DNA of 64,000 bases from Mycobacteroides chelonae (lineage in GTDB: Bacteria; Actinomycetota; Actinomycetes; Mycobacteriales; Mycobacteriaceae): contig NZ_CP050145.1 in assembly GCF_016767715.1 (NCBI RefSeq), positions 3,720,001 to 3,784,000 on the forward strand. Direction: 5' to 3'. Positions 34,411 through 42,566 of the stretch are shown here, one piece after another. The position numbers and the translations under genes are program-made. Each line of letters begins with the position of its first letter. The first letter of the stretch is position 1. Under the pieces are notes generated by a model that was given only the letters and a program-made list of their open reading frames with translations, made no database searches and was not told where the DNA came from.

Positions 34411-35423
34411 TGTCTAGCGCGCAAGAGTTGGTGTTACCGACGTCCTGGTCGGCAAATGCGGAGGACAAACACTCCACACGGTGGATGCGTTTCCTAGGAC
34501 GAATCACCTCGCCCAGGATGCTTCGTAATCCAGCTTTGCTGGAGCAGGCGCTGCGGGGACAAGTGGTGGTGATCACCGGAGCATCTTCCGGTCTAGGCGC
34601 AAGCCTTGCAGGCCACTGCGCGGCAGCCGGTGCATACGTGGTGATCTGCGCGCGCAGCACACAATTGCTCGAGCAAGTCGCCGAGAAGATACGCCAGGCC
34701 GGCGGCCACATTGACATCCACACCATGGACCTGGCAGACGACGCTCAAATCATGAGCTTTGCATCCAAAGTATTGGCGAAGTACGGACGTGTCGACGTCC
34801 TGGTACATAACGCGGGTAAATCACTCAATCGAGCAATCCACCTATCCTACCGGCGACCGAAGGACCTCCACGCGAGCGTCGCCGCCAATTACATCGGACC
34901 GGTAAGGCTGACTATGGCGCTCCTGCCATACATGCGGGCACGTGGGTCGGGGCACATAGTCAACATATCGACCAGTGGTGTGCTGGGTCCCCCCAATCCG
35001 AAGTGGGGCTTCTATCTTGCTTCGAAGAGCGCGCTGGATTGGTTTCTTCGCGCCGCGGCTCCGGAAGCGATACAGGACGGCGTAGTCATCACGCAGTACT
35101 ACCTTGGGAGCGTGCGCACCAAGATGAGCGCACCGGGGAATTTGCAACGGCGGTTCCCCAGTCAGTCGGCCGATGAGGCCGCTTGGGGTGTCGCGCACGC
35201 GCTGGTTCGTCGGCCACAGGCACATGCGTGGCGTCTGATGTACGCCATCAATGTTCTAGCAGTGGCGTTTCGGTTTCCTATTGAAAAGGCTCTCCGAAGG
35301 AGCGCTCACGCCATTCCGGAGACCAAGGCGAGCCTGGATCGCGCTGTCCCACAGGAGGATTTTGTATGTGGCGATCCAAATACACTGGCTAACAGCACGT
35401 TTACTACGCCTAAGGACCTATGA
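34407..35423 (+). CDS. SDR with N-terminal extension, paralogue of the fused SDR downstream
   Basis: The 338-residue SDR has a 55-residue N-terminal extension, TGASSGLG at 57-64, HNAG near 134-137, and Tyr203/Lys207 (YLASK). It aligns without gaps at the key positions with the SDR half of the fusion encoded 1.4 kb downstream. The type resembles the SDR domains of mycobacterial fatty acyl reductases and likely works on an aldehyde/alcohol pair. The long upstream open frame overlaps the UbiB gene; the ATG at its stop (ATGATG) was chosen. It overlaps the aldehyde dehydrogenase by four bases. Confidence 0.87.
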   Translation: MMSSAQELVLPTSWSANAEDKHSTRWMRFLGRITSPRMLRNPALLEQALRGQVVVITGASSGLGASLAGHCAAAGAYVVICARSTQLLEQVAEKIRQAGGHIDIHTMDLADDAQIMSFASKVLAKYGRVDVLVHNAGKSLNRAIHLSYRRPKDLHASVAANYIGPVRLTMALLPYMRARGSGHIVNISTSGVLGPPNPKWGFYLASKSALDWFLRAAAPEAIQDGVVITQYYLGSVRTKMSAPGNLQRRFPSQSADEAAWGVAHALVRRPQAHAWRLMYAINVLAVAFRFPIEKALRRSAHAIPETKASLDRAVPQEDFVCGDPNTLANSTFTTPKDL

Positions 35424-36850
35424 TGGACAACATCGCCTTGAATGCCGGGGATCTGCTTACGTTGCAGCGAGCTTCTTTTGCCCGTGAGGGGTTCCCCGGC
35501 TTGGCTGTGCGCAAGGACCGACTCAGCCGGTTCGGCTCGATGCTCTATCGGAACATTGGACATCTAGCCGACGCGGCAACGGAAGATTTCGGATACCGAT
35601 CACGCGAGTTCAGCGGGTTGTTTGCCTTGGCACCGATTATCGATATGGCCTACCACCGCGTAAAGCTCCGCAGTTGGATGAAGGTCCGACGATCATCGCT
35701 ACTACTCAGTGCGTTGGGGATTGACCAAACCACCAGAAGCGAGCCAAAAGGCGTCGTTGGAGTGATGGGCCCGTGGAACTTTCCGTCCGAACTTACACTC
35801 GGCCCGGCGGCGTCCGCATTGGCCGCGGGCAATCGGGTGATGCTCTGGCAATCACCACAAGCACCCGCCACCGCGGAAGTTGTCAGCGAGATCGTGCGAC
35901 AGTATTTTGCTCCCGAGGAGCTTGCGGTGTTCAGCGAAACAAATGGATCTGGCGAGGAGTTTAGCCAACTACGTTTTGACCATCTCTTATTTACGGGGTC
36001 GCGTCGCGTCGGCGCGTTGGTCGCAAGTGCGGCGGGCAAGAACCTTGTGCCGGTCACTCTTGAACTCGGCGGAAAGAACCCCGCAGTCATCGCACATCAA
36101 GGGAACATCACACGCGCCGCGAAAGTATTGTCCGCCCTGCGGCTGGTCAACGGCGGGCAAGCTTGTATCTGTCCCGATTATGTTTTCGTCCCCGAGGACG
36201 GCGTGGAGGAGTTCATCCACAGCTTCCTCGCCGAGTCTGAACGCCGATATCCTCTGCCCGCAGGACAATCCGGCTATACATCAATCATCGATGACAAGAA
36301 TTACCGTCGAGTCCTCTCGCTCATCGAGGGTGCCGAACGCACCGGCGCCAAGAGGTGGGAATCCGCAACAAAAGACAGCACGGTGATGGCCGCCGAGCGC
36401 AAGATTGCCCCGACCATCCTGACCGGTGTAACTCCTGAGATGGAGGTGTCACGGGAGGAGATCTTCGGACCTGTGCTCTGCGTGTATCCCTACAAGCACA
36501 TCGATGACGTTGTCGGTTATGTGGGACAAAATGATTCACCTCTCACCATGTACTGGTTCGGGCCGAAGAACAGAGACTATCGAACGCTGGCAGACTCATC
36601 CCGATCTGGCTCAGTGAACATCGGCGACGGCCTGCTGAGCCTCGCGAGTCCCCTCGTACCGTTTGGCGGCATAGGCCACAGCGGCACGGGCGCGTACCAC
36701 GGCAAGTACGGATTCGACACGTTCAGTTACGTACGTCCTGTCGTGCGTTCACGACTGCCGTTTTCCGTTGCCTCAGTGGCGGTCCCACCTTATCCGCGCA
36801 TCGTGAAGAGTGTTCTTGAGAGGATTCTTGGCGATGCCCAATCTCAGTGA
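35420..36850 (+). CDS. NAD(P)-dependent aldehyde dehydrogenase, coniferyl-aldehyde-dehydrogenase-like
   Basis: The 476-residue enzyme has the cofactor and active-site motifs GPWNFPSELTLGP, FTGSRRVGALV, LELGGKNPAV (Glu) and GGQACICPDYV with catalytic Cys249, and EEIFGPVLCVYPY. The shorter N-terminus and PDY after the Cys are typical of the class that includes coniferyl aldehyde dehydrogenases. It would oxidise the aldehyde made by the preceding SDR to the acid. It overlaps the upstream SDR by four bases and the downstream fusion gene by 17 bases, so all three are tightly coupled. Confidence 0.88.
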   Translation: MMDNIALNAGDLLTLQRASFAREGFPGLAVRKDRLSRFGSMLYRNIGHLADAATEDFGYRSREFSGLFALAPIIDMAYHRVKLRSWMKVRRSSLLLSALGIDQTTRSEPKGVVGVMGPWNFPSELTLGPAASALAAGNRVMLWQSPQAPATAEVVSEIVRQYFAPEELAVFSETNGSGEEFSQLRFDHLLFTGSRRVGALVASAAGKNLVPVTLELGGKNPAVIAHQGNITRAAKVLSALRLVNGGQACICPDYVFVPEDGVEEFIHSFLAESERRYPLPAGQSGYTSIIDDKNYRRVLSLIEGAERTGAKRWESATKDSTVMAAERKIAPTILTGVTPEMEVSREEIFGPVLCVYPYKHIDDVVGYVGQNDSPLTMYWFGPKNRDYRTLADSSRSGSVNIGDGLLSLASPLVPFGGIGHSGTGAYHGKYGFDTFSYVRPVVRSRLPFSVASVAVPPYPRIVKSVLERILGDAQSQ

Positions 36851-39242
36851 AAGCACACCGATCAGCCCCATGGACAGGGCGTACAACGCACTCCTGGAAG
36901 CCGATCTCGCACGTCAGTTCCGTCGAGGGCGGCGACTGATCGCCGGACGCACCTTTTCGGATGAACTACGTTCGGCAGTGTCAGGCAAACGCATCCTGGT
37001 CACGGGCGCTTCGTCCGGTATCGGGCGCGGCACCGCGCTGAGGCTCATGCAGGCCGGCGCCCATGTGTTGCTGGTTGCCAGGCGTGTCCAGCTGCTCGAG
37101 GAACTTGCCCAGGAATCACGCAGCACCGACGGTCATGCGTCATATTTCCAATGCGACCTCAGCGACCAGCTGCAAGTCGCCGCACTGGTTTCTCAGGTGT
37201 TGGACGAGCATGGCGGAGTGGACGTGCTGATAAACAATGCCGGCCGATCAATCCGGAGAACCGTGCGTGAATCCGTCGATCGAATGCACGACTACGAGCG
37301 CGTCATGCAACTCAACTTCTTCGGAGTCACTTGGCTCACCATCCCGCTGGTGGAACGCATGCGCCAGGACGGTGGTGGCCAAGTCATCAATGTGTCGACG
37401 GCAGGCACTCAATTCGCTGGCACGCCAAGATTCGCCGCCTACATGGCATCCAAGGGGGCGCTGGACCAGTTTGCACTTTCGGCCGCGCCTGAGATGCTCG
37501 CTGACGGAATCCGTTGGACCACAGTGAATTTACCGCTGACCCAGACAGACATGATTGCGCCGGCGCAAGATGCGTGGAATCGGTACCCGAAGTTGTCCAC
37601 GGACAAGGGCGTGTCGATGGTTCTCGACGCAGTGGTGAGAGCCCCCGTTCGCGTGACACACCCGACAAGCAACGCCATTGAGGTCATCGACCGAGTTGCG
37701 ACCCGAATCGTGCAGAGGCAGAAAGCACGCGAGTTTCGGAAAACCCCTGCGGCAGGACTACCCAAGGTGGCGATCATTGGCGCCGGCATGTCCGGGCTGG
37801 CGATGGCGATGAAACTCCAAGCCGCCGGTAGCGACAACTTTGTGATCTTCGAGAAGACGCAGAATGTCGGTGGCACTTGGCGAGAAAATGCCTATCCAGG
37901 GCTGACATGTGACGTCCCCGCACATTACTACTGTTACCGAGACGAACTATCCGCTGACTGGACGCATCTATTCGCCCCCGGCAGTCAAATCCAGAGATAC
38001 TTCGAGAATGTCACGGCCAAAAAAGATCTCACCCGCTTCATCCAGTTCGGGACGGAGATGATCCGAGCAGAGTTTACGGGAGGCCAGTGGGTTCTCACTG
38101 ACGCTGACGGATGCGAACACTCAGCGGATGTGCTGGTGTGCGCCACCGGAGTGCTCCATCACCCACGCACTCCCAGCATTGAGGGGCTGGAAACTTTCGG
38201 GGGAAAGATCTTTCACAGCGCGCGTTGGGAGCATGACGCGGAGATCGTCGATGCCCGCGTCGGTATAGTTGGAACTGGTTCAACGGGGGTGCAGATAACC
38301 ACAGCATTGTCGGAGATCGCCGCGAAGGTGACACTGTTCCAGCGGACTCCACAGTGGGTCATTGCTGTCCCTAATCCGCCGATACCTCAATGGTTCCGTT
38401 TCCTACTAGCGCACTCGCCGGTTCTGAATCAGGCGATGTATCGGATGGCGAACGTGACCTTTAACGTCGCGGCCCGGGCTCCGATTGCGCAAGGGTGGGA
38501 GCGGCGCCTTTTCGGATATTTGGCGCGCAAAAGTCTAGCGACAGTGCAGGATCCCGAACTGCGAGCGCGAATGACGCCGGACTATGAACCGCTGTGTAAG
38601 CGGTTGATAAATTCAGCCGACTTTTACCGCGCCATCCAACGGCCCAGTGTGGCGGTGGTGTCCGAGGCAATCAATCGCGTGTGTCCGGACGGAATAGTGA
38701 CATCCGACGGCCACCTCCATAAACTCGATACCCTAGTATTGGCAACTGGTTTCGAGGCTCACGCATATATGCGACCTATGCAAATCATCGGCCCTACCGG
38801 CTTGTCCCTCGAGCAGGCATGGAGCGAGGGGCCGCGAGCGCATAACACCACGATGATCCCAGGGCTTCCAAACTTGTTCACCCTGATGGGCCCTAATAGC
38901 CCGATCGGAAACGCATCGCTGGTGCCTATCGCCGAAACTCAGGCCGATTACGTGGTCAACTGGCTCAAACACATGAAGAGATATCGTGTAGTGGAAATCG
39001 AGCCCACTTCGGTAGCAACGGATCGCTTCTATCGAGAGTTGACTGCTGCGCTCGGAGGCACCGTGTGGTCCTCCGGGTGTGATAGTTGGTACCTCGGCCC
39101 AAACGGTGTACCCGTCCTATGGCCATGGCCATTCGATGAACTACGTAAGCGCTTGGCGAACCCAAATAGCGACGACTTCATTCGTCGCCATACCCATTCT
39201 GTTCCACCAGAGCCGGCTGCATCAGGTTTGGCGGTCCGTTGA
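36834..39242 (+). CDS. SDR fused to a Baeyer-Villiger-type flavin monooxygenase
   Basis: The 802-residue protein joins two complete enzymes. The N-terminal SDR has TGASSGIG (57-64), Ser188, Tyr203 and Lys207 and carries INNAGRSIRR, as in mycobacterial acyl-reductase SDR domains. From about residue 310 a class B flavin monooxygenase follows, with FAD motif GAGMSG (316-321), the Baeyer-Villiger fingerprint FGGKIFHSARW (455-465) and NADPH motif GTGSTG (480-485). The SDR would make or reduce a carbonyl that the monooxygenase converts to an ester or lactone. The ATG giving MPNLSEST lies inside the aldehyde dehydrogenase gene. Confidence 0.9.
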   Translation: MPNLSESTPISPMDRAYNALLEADLARQFRRGRRLIAGRTFSDELRSAVSGKRILVTGASSGIGRGTALRLMQAGAHVLLVARRVQLLEELAQESRSTDGHASYFQCDLSDQLQVAALVSQVLDEHGGVDVLINNAGRSIRRTVRESVDRMHDYERVMQLNFFGVTWLTIPLVERMRQDGGGQVINVSTAGTQFAGTPRFAAYMASKGALDQFALSAAPEMLADGIRWTTVNLPLTQTDMIAPAQDAWNRYPKLSTDKGVSMVLDAVVRAPVRVTHPTSNAIEVIDRVATRIVQRQKAREFRKTPAAGLPKVAIIGAGMSGLAMAMKLQAAGSDNFVIFEKTQNVGGTWRENAYPGLTCDVPAHYYCYRDELSADWTHLFAPGSQIQRYFENVTAKKDLTRFIQFGTEMIRAEFTGGQWVLTDADGCEHSADVLVCATGVLHHPRTPSIEGLETFGGKIFHSARWEHDAEIVDARVGIVGTGSTGVQITTALSEIAAKVTLFQRTPQWVIAVPNPPIPQWFRFLLAHSPVLNQAMYRMANVTFNVAARAPIAQGWERRLFGYLARKSLATVQDPELRARMTPDYEPLCKRLINSADFYRAIQRPSVAVVSEAINRVCPDGIVTSDGHLHKLDTLVLATGFEAHAYMRPMQIIGPTGLSLEQAWSEGPRAHNTTMIPGLPNLFTLMGPNSPIGNASLVPIAETQADYVVNWLKHMKRYRVVEIEPTSVATDRFYRELTAALGGTVWSSGCDSWYLGPNGVPVLWPWPFDELRKRLANPNSDDFIRRHTHSVPPEPAASGLAVR

Positions 39243-39313
39243 TCGCACTGACCGTCCTCATGGCGGTCGCGCTGGTGTTGACGTGGCTGGTGTACGCCAC
39301 GCTGCGGCCGTGA
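39239..39313 (+). CDS. Possible 24-residue membrane peptide coupled to the monooxygenase
   Basis: A TTG start overlaps the fusion gene stop (TTGA), and the frame encodes 24 residues that are almost entirely hydrophobic: the initiator, then IALTVLMAVALVLTWLVYA and a short TLRP end. It would form a single membrane helix. The overlap is typical of coupled translation. A chance hydrophobic frame cannot be excluded, and no family is recognised. Confidence 0.35.
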   Translation: MIALTVLMAVALVLTWLVYATLRP

Positions 39314-39377
39314 CGCCGCGGGCGGCACCGCGCGCTACGAGTCCAGCAGGCTAGATGAAGCAAGGACACCGCCGGCG

Positions 39378-39417
39378 TTGACTATTACAGATAGTAACGT
39401 TACGGTTTTGTCCGTAA
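39378..39417 (+). promoter_or_regulatory. Promoter with overlapping palindromic operator before the PF10118-like gene
   Basis: TTGACT (39,378-39,383) and TACGGT (39,401-39,406), 17 bases apart, fit a SigA-type promoter. A perfect palindrome GTAACGTTAC (39,394-39,403) sits in the spacer and runs into the -10. A second dyad, TTACGG-N6-CCGTAA (39,400-39,417), covers the -10 and start region. The arrangement suggests repression, probably by a TetR-type protein; the damaged TetR gene downstream is a candidate. About 35-40 bases of leader precede the chosen start. Confidence 0.55.
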
Positions 39418-39452
39418 TGGTTGTGTCGATGATGACGATCAGGGAGCGAACG

Positions 39453-40352
39453 ATGGTTTTGGCCGAACAGGCGTACCCCCGCGTGCGGCGAATGGACTTT
39501 GGATTCGATGCTTCTCCTCCGGAAAGCAAGTACTTCGCGGATAACAGCATCATGTTTAGTCACACGATCGCCTTCCTATCGGCGATATTTCCTCCCGGCG
39601 AAGATATTTTCGTGCGATCTGTGCGCCGCTACATGGACAAGATCACCGACCCTGAGCTAAAGAAGCGCGTCATGGGCTTCATTGGCCAGGAAAAGGTGCA
39701 TGGCAATCAGCATCGCGAACTCAACGAGAAGCTAACTGCAATGGGCTATCCCACGGCGTGGTTCGAGTACATATTGGAAAGTACTGAGCGCATGGAGAAG
39801 TTTCTCGACAAACAATACCCAGACCCTGACAGACTCCCACGGTACCGCCACTTCTTCCTGGGTTTCACCGTCGCCGCCGAGCATTTCACCGCGACCTGGG
39901 CCGAGAATATTCTAAAAAGCCCCGAATTACAGGCTATGGCCCATGACCCCGGGGTCAAGAAGCTCCTTAATTGGCACGCCCTAGAGGAGCTGGAACATAA
40001 ATCTGTTGCCTTTGATGTGTACAGATACTTACAGGTACCAGAATCCACACGCATTCGGTGGATGTACTTCGCCGGGAATTTCGGAATCCCTATAGTCGTC
40101 CTGTTTTCATGGTTGTCCATTGCGGCCGCCGACCCCGAGGGACGGCGCCAGCCGTTTAGGGTGTTGAAAGAGACAGTTCAAATGTTGCGAAACCCCATGT
40201 GGAAGGGCTTCCACCGAGACATGAGACCCTTCTTCAAGCGCGACTTTCATCCCGATCAGATCGACACCACCAACCTCCTCGAACATTGGCAAAAGGAACT
40301 TTTTGGCGAGCAGGGACAACTTGTCGGTAATCTCAGGCAACCCGGTCGATGA
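39453..40352 (+). CDS. Predicted metal-dependent hydrolase, PF10118-like
   Basis: The 299-residue protein matches the PF10118 pattern: NSIMFSHTIAFLSAIFPPGE, FVRSVRRYMDKITDPEL, FIGQEKVHGNQHRELNEKL, FTVAAEHFTATWAE and NWHALEELEHKSVAFDVYR. The spaced Glu and His residues on helices resemble a ferritin-like di-metal site, so an oxygen-dependent reaction is as possible as hydrolysis. A hydrophobic stretch near 215-235 suggests membrane association. The ATG after GGGAGCG was chosen; upstream in-frame codons fall within the predicted promoter. Many such genes lie near mycobacterial lipid operons. The substrate is unknown. Confidence 0.83.
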   Translation: MVLAEQAYPRVRRMDFGFDASPPESKYFADNSIMFSHTIAFLSAIFPPGEDIFVRSVRRYMDKITDPELKKRVMGFIGQEKVHGNQHRELNEKLTAMGYPTAWFEYILESTERMEKFLDKQYPDPDRLPRYRHFFLGFTVAAEHFTATWAENILKSPELQAMAHDPGVKKLLNWHALEELEHKSVAFDVYRYLQVPESTRIRWMYFAGNFGIPIVVLFSWLSIAAADPEGRRQPFRVLKETVQMLRNPMWKGFHRDMRPFFKRDFHPDQIDTTNLLEHWQKELFGEQGQLVGNLRQPGR

Positions 40353-40437
40353 AATCGATCGACCTCAGCCCTGAGAATATCCAAGACATATCAACAAGGT
40401 GAATGCACTGAGACGCAAATATATCGACAGTTCCAGG

Positions 40438-40455
40438 ACGCTCTCCACGGAGCGT
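40438..40455. promoter_or_regulatory. Dyad ACGCTC-N6-GAGCGT before the TetR gene
   Basis: Perfect 6-base arms about a 6-base centre lie in the 190-base spacer between the PF10118-like gene and the TetR reading frame. No T-run follows, so a terminator is doubtful. It may be an operator for the TetR gene. No -10/-35 pair is clear. Confidence 0.3.
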
Positions 40456-40542
40456 TAACGCGGGGCGAAGTGTCAAGAGACTATTCTCACCTGAGTGTGG
40501 AAACTTTGGCGGCAGTTACATTCATAGCCGCGGTATATCCGG

Positions 40543-41040
40543 ATGCGACGCCCCGCCATATTGGACTCAGTTCTCATGTGGACCGCCGAAACCGGACTAC
40601 GCAAGCTGTCTATGGGCGATGTAGCAAAGCGCGCACGCATCGTCCGAGCAACGCTCTACAAGCACTTTCCTCGCCGCGAGCTGCTAATCGACGCGTTTGT
40701 ACAATCCGAGCTGGCAAAGTTCTTCGACCAAGTCGAGTCCGTCGTGGAACAGCACGACACGCCGGAGGACCGACTCGTCTACGGTTTCGCTCACGCCTAC
40801 CGTCTCCTCAGGTCACACCCAGCGGTCAAGACGGTGCTGGTTGTCAACCCCGAGCTCATCGTCCCCTACACGATCACCAGAGTGAGCTATGCAAACGTGA
40901 TCGTTACATGTGTCCTGTCGGCATACAGCGCCCGGTGCGTTCACCGAGAACGGATGACGCGATCGGGCTCTGCGGGTGGTACGTCCAGTCCGGAGTTGGC
41001 GAATTCTCGCACCGCGACCAGCAACGCACCGGGTATCTGA
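40543..41040 (+). CDS. TetR family regulator, probably frameshifted in its C-terminal third
   Basis: The 165-codon frame starts with a TetR helix-turn-helix (LSMGDVAKRARIVRATLYKH, FPRRELLIDAFV) and continues as a helical ligand domain to about residue 124. Then it turns into Ser/Thr-rich sequence without helical pattern. In the neighbouring frame, from about 40,920, the sequence reads GIQRPVRSPRTDDAIGLCGW, as expected for the missing TetR C-terminus. A one-base indel near 40,915-40,922 is the likely cause, so the gene is probably inactive or a sequencing error is present. It lies at the right edge of the insert, 55 bases before sseA. Confidence 0.7.
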   Translation: MRRPAILDSVLMWTAETGLRKLSMGDVAKRARIVRATLYKHFPRRELLIDAFVQSELAKFFDQVESVVEQHDTPEDRLVYGFAHAYRLLRSHPAVKTVLVVNPELIVPYTITRVSYANVIVTCVLSAYSARCVHRERMTRSGSAGGTSSPELANSRTATSNAPGI

Positions 41041-41095
41041 ACTCGGTATCCAACTCGATGAGCCGACCGCCCTCGAACGCGACTAGGCTCACAAC

Positions 41096-41992
41096 GTGAC
41101 CCTCCCGGCCGACCCCAGCCCCGAATTTGCCGCCTATGCCCACCCCGAACGCTTAGTCTCCGCGGACTGGCTCTCGGGACACCTGGGCACTCCCGGACTG
41201 TCCATCGTGGAGTCCGACGAGGACGTCTTGCTCTACGACATTGGGCACGTCCCCGGTGCGGTGAAGATCGACTGGCACGTCGACCTCAACGACAGCACGG
41301 TCCGCGATTACATCGACGGCGCGCAGTTCGCAGAGCTGATGAATCGCAAGGGGATCCGCCGCGAGGACACGGTCGTCATCTACGGCGACAAGTCCAACTG
41401 GTGGGCTGCCTACGCGCTGTGGGTATTCACGCTGTTCGGCCACCCGGACGTCCGGCTCCTCGACGGTGGACGCGATCTGTGGATCTCCGAGGGTCGCGAC
41501 ACCACCCTCGACGTTCCGTCCAAGCACACCGAGGGCTACCCCGTGGTGGATCGCAACGACGCCCCGATCCGCGCCTACGCCGACGATGTGTTGGCCCACC
41601 TCGGGCACGGACCGCTCGTCGACGTGCGCTCCCCCGCCGAATACACCGGCGAACGCACCCACATGCCCGATTACCCGGAGGAAGGCGCGCTGCGCGGCGG
41701 ACACATCCCGACCGCCGTCTCGATCCCCTGGGCCAAGGCCGCCGCAGAAGACAGCAGGTTCCGTCGCCGTCGCGAGCTGGACGAGATCTACGGCGACGTC
41801 ATCGCCGCCGAGGGGGACATCGTCGCCTACTGCCGCATCGGTGAGCGTTCCAGCCACACTTGGTTCGTGCTCACCCACCTGCTGGGTGTCGAGGGTGTGC
41901 GCAACTACGACGGCTCGTGGACCGAATGGGGCAACCGGGTCCGCACGCCGATCGTCAAGGGCGACAAACCAGGCGCGCCCCCTGCAGCATGA
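41096..41992 (+). CDS. sseA: Thiosulfate sulfurtransferase SseA (double rhodanese)
   Basis: SseA (298 residues) moves sulfane sulfur from thiosulfate or 3-mercaptopyruvate to an acceptor. It has two rhodanese domains: an inactive N-terminal one (about 15-130) and an active C-terminal one (about 155-290) with the loop CRIGERS holding catalytic Cys246. The GTG start gives [11 protein letters not shown]. It overlaps the SufE-like gene by four bases (ATGA), as in Rv3283-Rv3284, so the persulfide may pass directly to that partner. This gene restarts the conserved chromosome order after the insert. Confidence 0.95.
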   Translation: MTLPADPSPEFAAYAHPERLVSADWLSGHLGTPGLSIVESDEDVLLYDIGHVPGAVKIDWHVDLNDSTVRDYIDGAQFAELMNRKGIRREDTVVIYGDKSNWWAAYALWVFTLFGHPDVRLLDGGRDLWISEGRDTTLDVPSKHTEGYPVVDRNDAPIRAYADDVLAHLGHGPLVDVRSPAEYTGERTHMPDYPEEGALRGGHIPTAVSIPWAKAAAEDSRFRRRRELDEIYGDVIAAEGDIVAYCRIGERSSHTWFVLTHLLGVEGVRNYDGSWTEWGNRVRTPIVKGDKPGAPPAA

Positions 41993-42399
41993 GCCTCCCC
42001 GCCGAACTCGCCGAGATCGTCGCCGATTTCAAGGCCGTCGACGGGCAGGACAAGCTGCGCTTGTTACTGGAATTCTCGGGCGAATTGCCTGATTTGCCAT
42101 CGCATTTGGAGCAGGCGGCGATGGAACCGGTGCCGGAGTGCCAGTCGCCGCTGTTCCTGGACGTCGACGCCAGCGACCGTTCCGGCATCCGGCTGTACTT
42201 CAGCGCGCCCGCCGAGGCCCCGACGACGCGCGGGTTCGCCTCGATCCTGCATCAGGGTCTGGACGGCCAGTCAGCAGAGGCAATCTTGGCGGTACCCGAC
42301 GACTTCTACGCCGAACTCGGATTGGCAGAGCTGATCAGCCCACTGCGGCTGCGCGGAATGTCGGCGATGCTGGCGCGCATCAAACGAAGATTGTCCTAA
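41989..42399 (+). CDS. SufE-like sulfur acceptor protein
   Basis: The 136-residue protein has the SufE fold: [30 protein letters not shown] with the acceptor Cys51 and a C-terminal helical tail [20 protein letters not shown]. SufE proteins accept persulfide from a desulfurase and stimulate it. Here the tight link with SseA suggests sulfur transfer from the rhodanese. The open frame runs 43 codons upstream inside sseA; the ATG at its stop gives the family length. It corresponds to Rv3284. Confidence 0.9.
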   Translation: MSLPAELAEIVADFKAVDGQDKLRLLLEFSGELPDLPSHLEQAAMEPVPECQSPLFLDVDASDRSGIRLYFSAPAEAPTTRGFASILHQGLDGQSAEAILAVPDDFYAELGLAELISPLRLRGMSAMLARIKRRLS

Positions 42400-42566
42400 A
42401 CCTACTCATCAGTAGGTAAAAACAGGGGCGGCACACCCCATCCCGGATGTGTGTTTGATGCCATGGATGCATAAACTCACTGCCGAGACTCTAAGAAAGC
42501 GGTAAAACTCAGGAAGTAGGAGTCCCGATGAGCCGCTTGCGCGAAGAACCAACAACAGGAGGCCCG

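Noticed and set aside
42528..42566. ATG giving 13 more residues on AccA3
   Set aside because: The GTG downstream has a better AGGAGG site and matches the M. tuberculosis start; the upstream ATG is part of a repeat element.
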